Below, piece after piece: positions 61,079 through 64,000 of a stretch of DNA of 64,000 nt (position 1 is its first letter; each line of letters begins with the position of its first letter). Source of the stretch: Bog-756 sp963713625 (GTDB lineage Bacteria > Actinomycetota > Acidimicrobiia > Acidimicrobiales > RAAP-2); contig CAVQMN010000004.1 of assembly GCA_963713625.1 (NCBI GenBank), positions 496,001-560,000 of the forward strand, read 5' to 3'. Below the pieces are notes generated by a model, which worked only from the letters and a program-made list of their open reading frames with translations, made no database searches and was not told where the DNA came from. Position numbers and translations under genes: made by a program.

Positions 61079-61972
61079 ATGAGTGCAGACGAGGTTCAGG
61101 CCCTCCATACCCGACTCTCCAACTGGGGTCGATGGGGACCAGAGGACCAACGGGGAACTCTGAACTTCATTACAGAGGGAGTGACGGCCGCCGCGGCATC
61201 AGCAGTGTTGTCAGGGAGGACCGTGTCGTGTTCCCGTCCCTTACCTACCCAATCGGGTCCGGAAAATCCGACGCCAGTCGTCCACCACATGATCGGTACG
61301 GCAACTGAGGGCTACGGGGCTGACTATTTCGCTCTCGCCCCGCATGGCTACGCAACCAGCCACATAGACGCGCTGTGTCATATCTTCCATGAAGGAAAGC
61401 TCTACAACGGCTACGGAACCGAGACCGTTACGGCTCACGGCGCAGCCAAACTCGGAATTCATCACCTGCGGTCCGGAATAATCACCAGGGGAGTTCTTGT
61501 CGACGTGCCCGCTGTCCGAGGTGTAGAGGCGCTCGCGCCCGGAGAGCCCATCTTCCCCGAGGACTTGGAGTTGGCGGAGAGGACGACCGGCGTCACCGTA
61601 CAGAGCGGGGACGCCCTGCTCGTTCGAACAGGGCGCTGGCGGTGGCGAGATACCCACGGTCCCTGGTCTCCGAATGACGGCCTGGCTGGGCTAGATGCCT
61701 CCTGTTTGTCCTGGCTACACGATCGAGAGGTAGCCGTGCTCGGCAGTGACGGTGTCTCAGACGTACAACCGTCGCGCGTCGATGGCGTCTTCATGCCAAT
61801 TCACACCGTGGCCATCGTGGCCATGGGCATCCATCTTCTGGACAACCTCGATCTCGACAAGCTATCGGTGGCATGTGCTGAGGCCGGACGCTGGAGCTTT
61901 CTTCTCACCGTCGCACCGCTTGTGCTGTATCAGGGCACAGCCTCTCCGGTGAATCCGATTGCCGTCCTTTAG
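61079..61972 (+). CDS. Cyclase-family hydrolase (kynurenine formamidase-like)
   Basis: 297 residues. Residues 8-30 (LHTRLSNWGRWGPEDQRGTL) match the opening of the actinobacterial cyclase group. YATSHIDALCHIFHEGKLYN contains H-x-D-x3-H, the metal-binding motif of the fold, and ITRGVLVDVPAVRGVEAL and PIHTVAIVAMGIHLLDNLDL the usual second half with a further His. Likely a metal-dependent amidase or esterase; true substrate unknown. ATG 61079 has AGGAG too close to the start, so GTG 61064 is an alternative. Confidence 0.87.
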   Translation: MSADEVQALHTRLSNWGRWGPEDQRGTLNFITEGVTAAAASAVLSGRTVSCSRPLPTQSGPENPTPVVHHMIGTATEGYGADYFALAPHGYATSHIDALCHIFHEGKLYNGYGTETVTAHGAAKLGIHHLRSGIITRGVLVDVPAVRGVEALAPGEPIFPEDLELAERTTGVTVQSGDALLVRTGRWRWRDTHGPWSPNDGLAGLDASCLSWLHDREVAVLGSDGVSDVQPSRVDGVFMPIHTVAIVAMGIHLLDNLDLDKLSVACAEAGRWSFLLTVAPLVLYQGTASPVNPIAVL

Positions 61973-61994
61973 TCCGGCACCTCACCTCTTAGGG

Positions 61995-62013
61995 CTCAGC
62001 CTATGAAGCTGAG
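61995..62013. repeat. CTCAGC-type inverted repeat
   Basis: CTCAGC-CTATGAA-GCTGAG followed by GACAGG, between convergent genes, 22 bp after the cyclase-family stop. Confidence 0.7.
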
Positions 62014-62152
62014 GACAGGGGAGCTTTCAACACCAGTACTTCGCATTGAGCGCCAGCGGGATATAACTCTGGGGCATGAAGGGCGTTGGATCGTAACCAA
62101 TGAGAGGGCCGCAATTTTTTGATGAATCGATCCGGGTGGCCGAGATCTCTCG

Positions 62153-63331
62153 TTAGTCTCCGAACACCGAGCTGGTGGGCGGCAAGACGTCGAGGTATTG
62201 GTCGCCGGGCCCCGGAGGGCGGTGGAGAACGGCCACGGCAGAGAGTGACGGCGATGACCAAAGATCTCGGGGCGTGACCAGATCGGCGAACACCGCTCCC
62301 TTGCTCATTCGGCCCGCCGCTTCGTCGTACTTGGCGAGGGCCTTATTGTTCCGGATCATGTCGATGATCGTCTTGCCAGCCAGACGCGCGAGGTCCCATC
62401 GAGTGCCAGAGAAACCAAGGCCAGCCGACAGGTCTCTATCTTCTCCCTCGTCAAAGAATCCGGGAGACTCATCAGCAGTGCCAAGAACGTCTTCCCGGAA
62501 ACTGTCATCGAAAACAACCAGCCCGGCTCCATCGACGGTAGGAAATTCGCCCATCTCACCAACTGCTCGATCCTCAGCGTCACCGGTGTCACCCTCGCCG
62601 ATTCTGGGGTCTAGGTCGGGGGTTAGTCCGGCGATGCCCGCCTGCGGAGAATCGTGCTTTCGTAGATTTGAGGGATCGGGCCAGCGACCGAGTGGCTCGG
62701 TCACCTCAAGCCGGAATCCCCCTTCTGCCTCGTCGAAGCAACGATAAACGAACTCCGAACAGGTCAGAGTTCGCGCATGAGTACCCGTCTGACTCGCGCT
62801 CTTCTCCATCACGTCGACCAGTGATCGTGATACCGCCCGCATGGAACTCGCCACCAGCTTCAGCGCTCCCTGATCTTTGAAGTAGCTCTTGTAGGTCCTG
62901 AGCAGCGATGGAACCATCAAACTGATCAGGCTTACGTAGTTGTAGGTGGTGTCGAGCGGATCGATATAGGTCCGGGCTCGGGCGACGATAGTGCTGGCAT
63001 CGGATGGGCTCTTGACATTGCCGTGACGAAGAGCCGTGACAGTCCGGTCGTGTGGACCGGGAAGAATCGCGAGCCAGTCAACGAGACGCTCAGTTCTCGC
63101 GGCCGGTTTGATAGGCAGACCGACGCGCTCTGGATCAGGGATGTGACGCCCTACATGCGCGAACTCCCCCGCACCCAGGTAAAGCGCGCAGTGGTTCACT
63201 GGTCGATTCTCAGCAAACTTGACTAGTTGACTGAGTGGATGAATCGTGTCGAAGAGGAGAATGTCCCCAGTTCTGAGGCTGTTAATAAACCCCTCGACAC
63301 TCCCTGTCATGGCGACTGGGTTCGCTGCCAT
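62153..63331 (-). CDS. YiiX-like permuted papain-fold (NlpC/P60 superfamily) protein
   Basis: 392 residues, ATG 63331 with GGAG upstream. Residues 15-60: SLRTGDILLFDTIHPLSQLV, then NRPVNHCALYLGAGEFAHV with a catalytic-type His; near residue 190, ARTLTCSEFVYRCFDEAEGG supplies Cys. The His-before-Cys order is that of the permuted YiiX/LRAT-like group, which acts on lipids, amide bonds or peptidoglycan. No signal peptide, so probably cytosolic. The C-terminal half (residues 220-392) includes an acidic stretch and DLARLAGKTIIDMIRNNKA; unassigned. Confidence 0.8.
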   Translation of the reverse strand: MAANPVAMTGSVEGFINSLRTGDILLFDTIHPLSQLVKFAENRPVNHCALYLGAGEFAHVGRHIPDPERVGLPIKPAARTERLVDWLAILPGPHDRTVTALRHGNVKSPSDASTIVARARTYIDPLDTTYNYVSLISLMVPSLLRTYKSYFKDQGALKLVASSMRAVSRSLVDVMEKSASQTGTHARTLTCSEFVYRCFDEAEGGFRLEVTEPLGRWPDPSNLRKHDSPQAGIAGLTPDLDPRIGEGDTGDAEDRAVGEMGEFPTVDGAGLVVFDDSFREDVLGTADESPGFFDEGEDRDLSAGLGFSGTRWDLARLAGKTIIDMIRNNKALAKYDEAAGRMSKGAVFADLVTPRDLWSSPSLSAVAVLHRPPGPGDQYLDVLPPTSSVFGD

Positions 63332-63527
63332 CTGATACTCCTATCGAAAGAATGTCGACCATCTGGCCCGATACTGGAGCTGTGGCTCACTCCGACATCC
63401 CTTTGTCGGAACATCAGAACACATCGAATATTGGATCTACAAACGGATACAAAGGCAGTACTGAATTCTCATCCGATCGAGTGGGGATGAGGACGAGGAC
63501 GCCGAGAGCGATCGCGAAGAGGCAACG

Positions 63528-64000
63528 TCAGGCTTCGGCCTCCCATTGCCCTAGTTCCGTGGCCGCCTGCGGCTCGCCATGGTCTCGGGCGACGTTCATC
63601 CAGGTCATCGCTTCCTCGCGGTTCCCCTCCCGATCCAATAGCCGACCAAGCTGGTAAGCCGCGAACGCGTGCCCCGACTGGGCGGCACTCGTGTACCACT
63701 GCTTCGCCGTGTCCGGTTCATTCTCGACAAGATGTTCGGCGAGTTGGAACGCTGCGTCACTATCCTGCTGTTCGGCACCCTTTTGCCACCACTCAATTGC
63801 TTCCGACTCGTTGTCCCGTTCGTTCAGCTCCAACCAACCCAGTTGGTATGCCGCGTGGCCGTACCCTTCGTTCGCCGCTTGTTCGAAGAACTCTTCGGCG
63901 TCGTCGGTCTTTCCTTCTGTCCACAGGAGATCTCCGAGCCGGTAGGCAGCCTCTGGGTGCCGCTCCGATGCCGCCTGTCGCCACCACTTCTGAGCGCCCT
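63528..64000 (-). CDS. Sel1/TPR-like repeat protein (partial, N-terminus outside window)
   Basis: 157 residues visible, frame open through 64000. Helical repeats of about 36 residues in Sel1-like style: KWWRQAASERHPEAAYRLGD, EEFFEQAANEGYGHAAYQLG, EWWQKGAEQQDSDAAFQLAE, QWYTSAAQSGHAFAAYQLGR and TWMNVARDHGEPQAATELGQ. The A-x2-G-x3-AAYxLG rhythm is clear. Such repeats mediate protein-protein contacts; the full length and any other domain are hidden. The start at 63833 suggested by a methionine is internal. Confidence 0.88.
   Translation of the reverse strand, partial: GAQKWWRQAASERHPEAAYRLGDLLWTEGKTDDAEEFFEQAANEGYGHAAYQLGWLELNERDNESEAIEWWQKGAEQQDSDAAFQLAEHLVENEPDTAKQWYTSAAQSGHAFAAYQLGRLLDREGNREEAMTWMNVARDHGEPQAATELGQWEAEA

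Noticed and set aside
1..64000. tRNA, rRNA, insertion sequence or prophage genes
   Set aside because: I found no transposase, integrase or structural RNA signature by eye; a tRNA scan would be needed to exclude a tRNA fully.

Overview
The window looks like a chromosomal segment of a high-GC actinobacterium. Points in favour: many GTG and TTG starts, start/stop overlaps of the ATGA and GTGA type, likely leaderless promoters, a WS/DGAT wax-ester synthase, an Rpf-like transglycosylase, a DUF35/thiolase pair, a SpoIIE phosphatase, and a large stock of secreted repeat proteins. An acid-tolerant soil or water member of the Acidimicrobiia is my best guess. That rests on style and on a sedolisin-type protease, not on a marker gene.

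Layout. 1-9.2 kb is a very GC-rich, compact, divergent light-response block. Photolyase, two SDR proteins and a SRPBCC protein face an FAD oxidoreductase, a DUF1365 protein and a cyclopropane-fatty-acid-synthase-like methyltransferase. A B12-binding CarH/LitR-type regulator follows, and matching TTTA-N4-TAAA palindromes sit in front of the divergent operons and of the regulator. 9.4-13.4 kb holds two exported ferritin-like proteins, a cupredoxin lipoprotein and two membrane proteins. 13.5-24.4 kb is a patchwork: a frameshifted secreted repeat protein, a nonsense-interrupted gene, a SpoIIE phosphatase, a decayed YVTN propeller, three small HTH proteins, a TetR-like regulator and an Rpf/propeller fusion. 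24.4-30.3 kb holds a GGDEF-EAL protein, a SRPBCC protein and a secreted glucanase-like protein ending in six nearly identical 126-bp repeats.

30.7-39.7 kb has lower GC and looks like a DNA-processing or defence island: a possible EVE/PUA-like protein, a methyltransferase, a TY-Chap-like protein, a TM0106-type nuclease/helicase, an ARPP-1 protein, a frameshifted Mrr-like nuclease and a GIY-YIG protein. 39.9-41.5 kb is a DUF35-thiolase operon. 41.7-51.5 kb encodes large secreted proteins (Fn3/YVTN propeller, sedolisin-like protease, beta-helix) plus a second TetR-like paralogue. 51.5-64 kb carries lipid and hydrolase genes (MDR dehydrogenase, patatin, WS/DGAT, CocE-like hydrolase, phospholipase-C-like phosphoesterase), DUF1345, a cyclase-family hydrolase, a YiiX-like papain-fold protein and a Sel1-repeat protein cut by the window end.

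Two signals run across the window. One is a family of short intergenic inverted repeats (CTCAGC-loop-GCTGAG), often followed by GAC. The other is a shared 41-42-residue secreted repeat found in three unrelated protein contexts. Several genes are broken by single frameshifts or stops, which may be real decay or assembly error.
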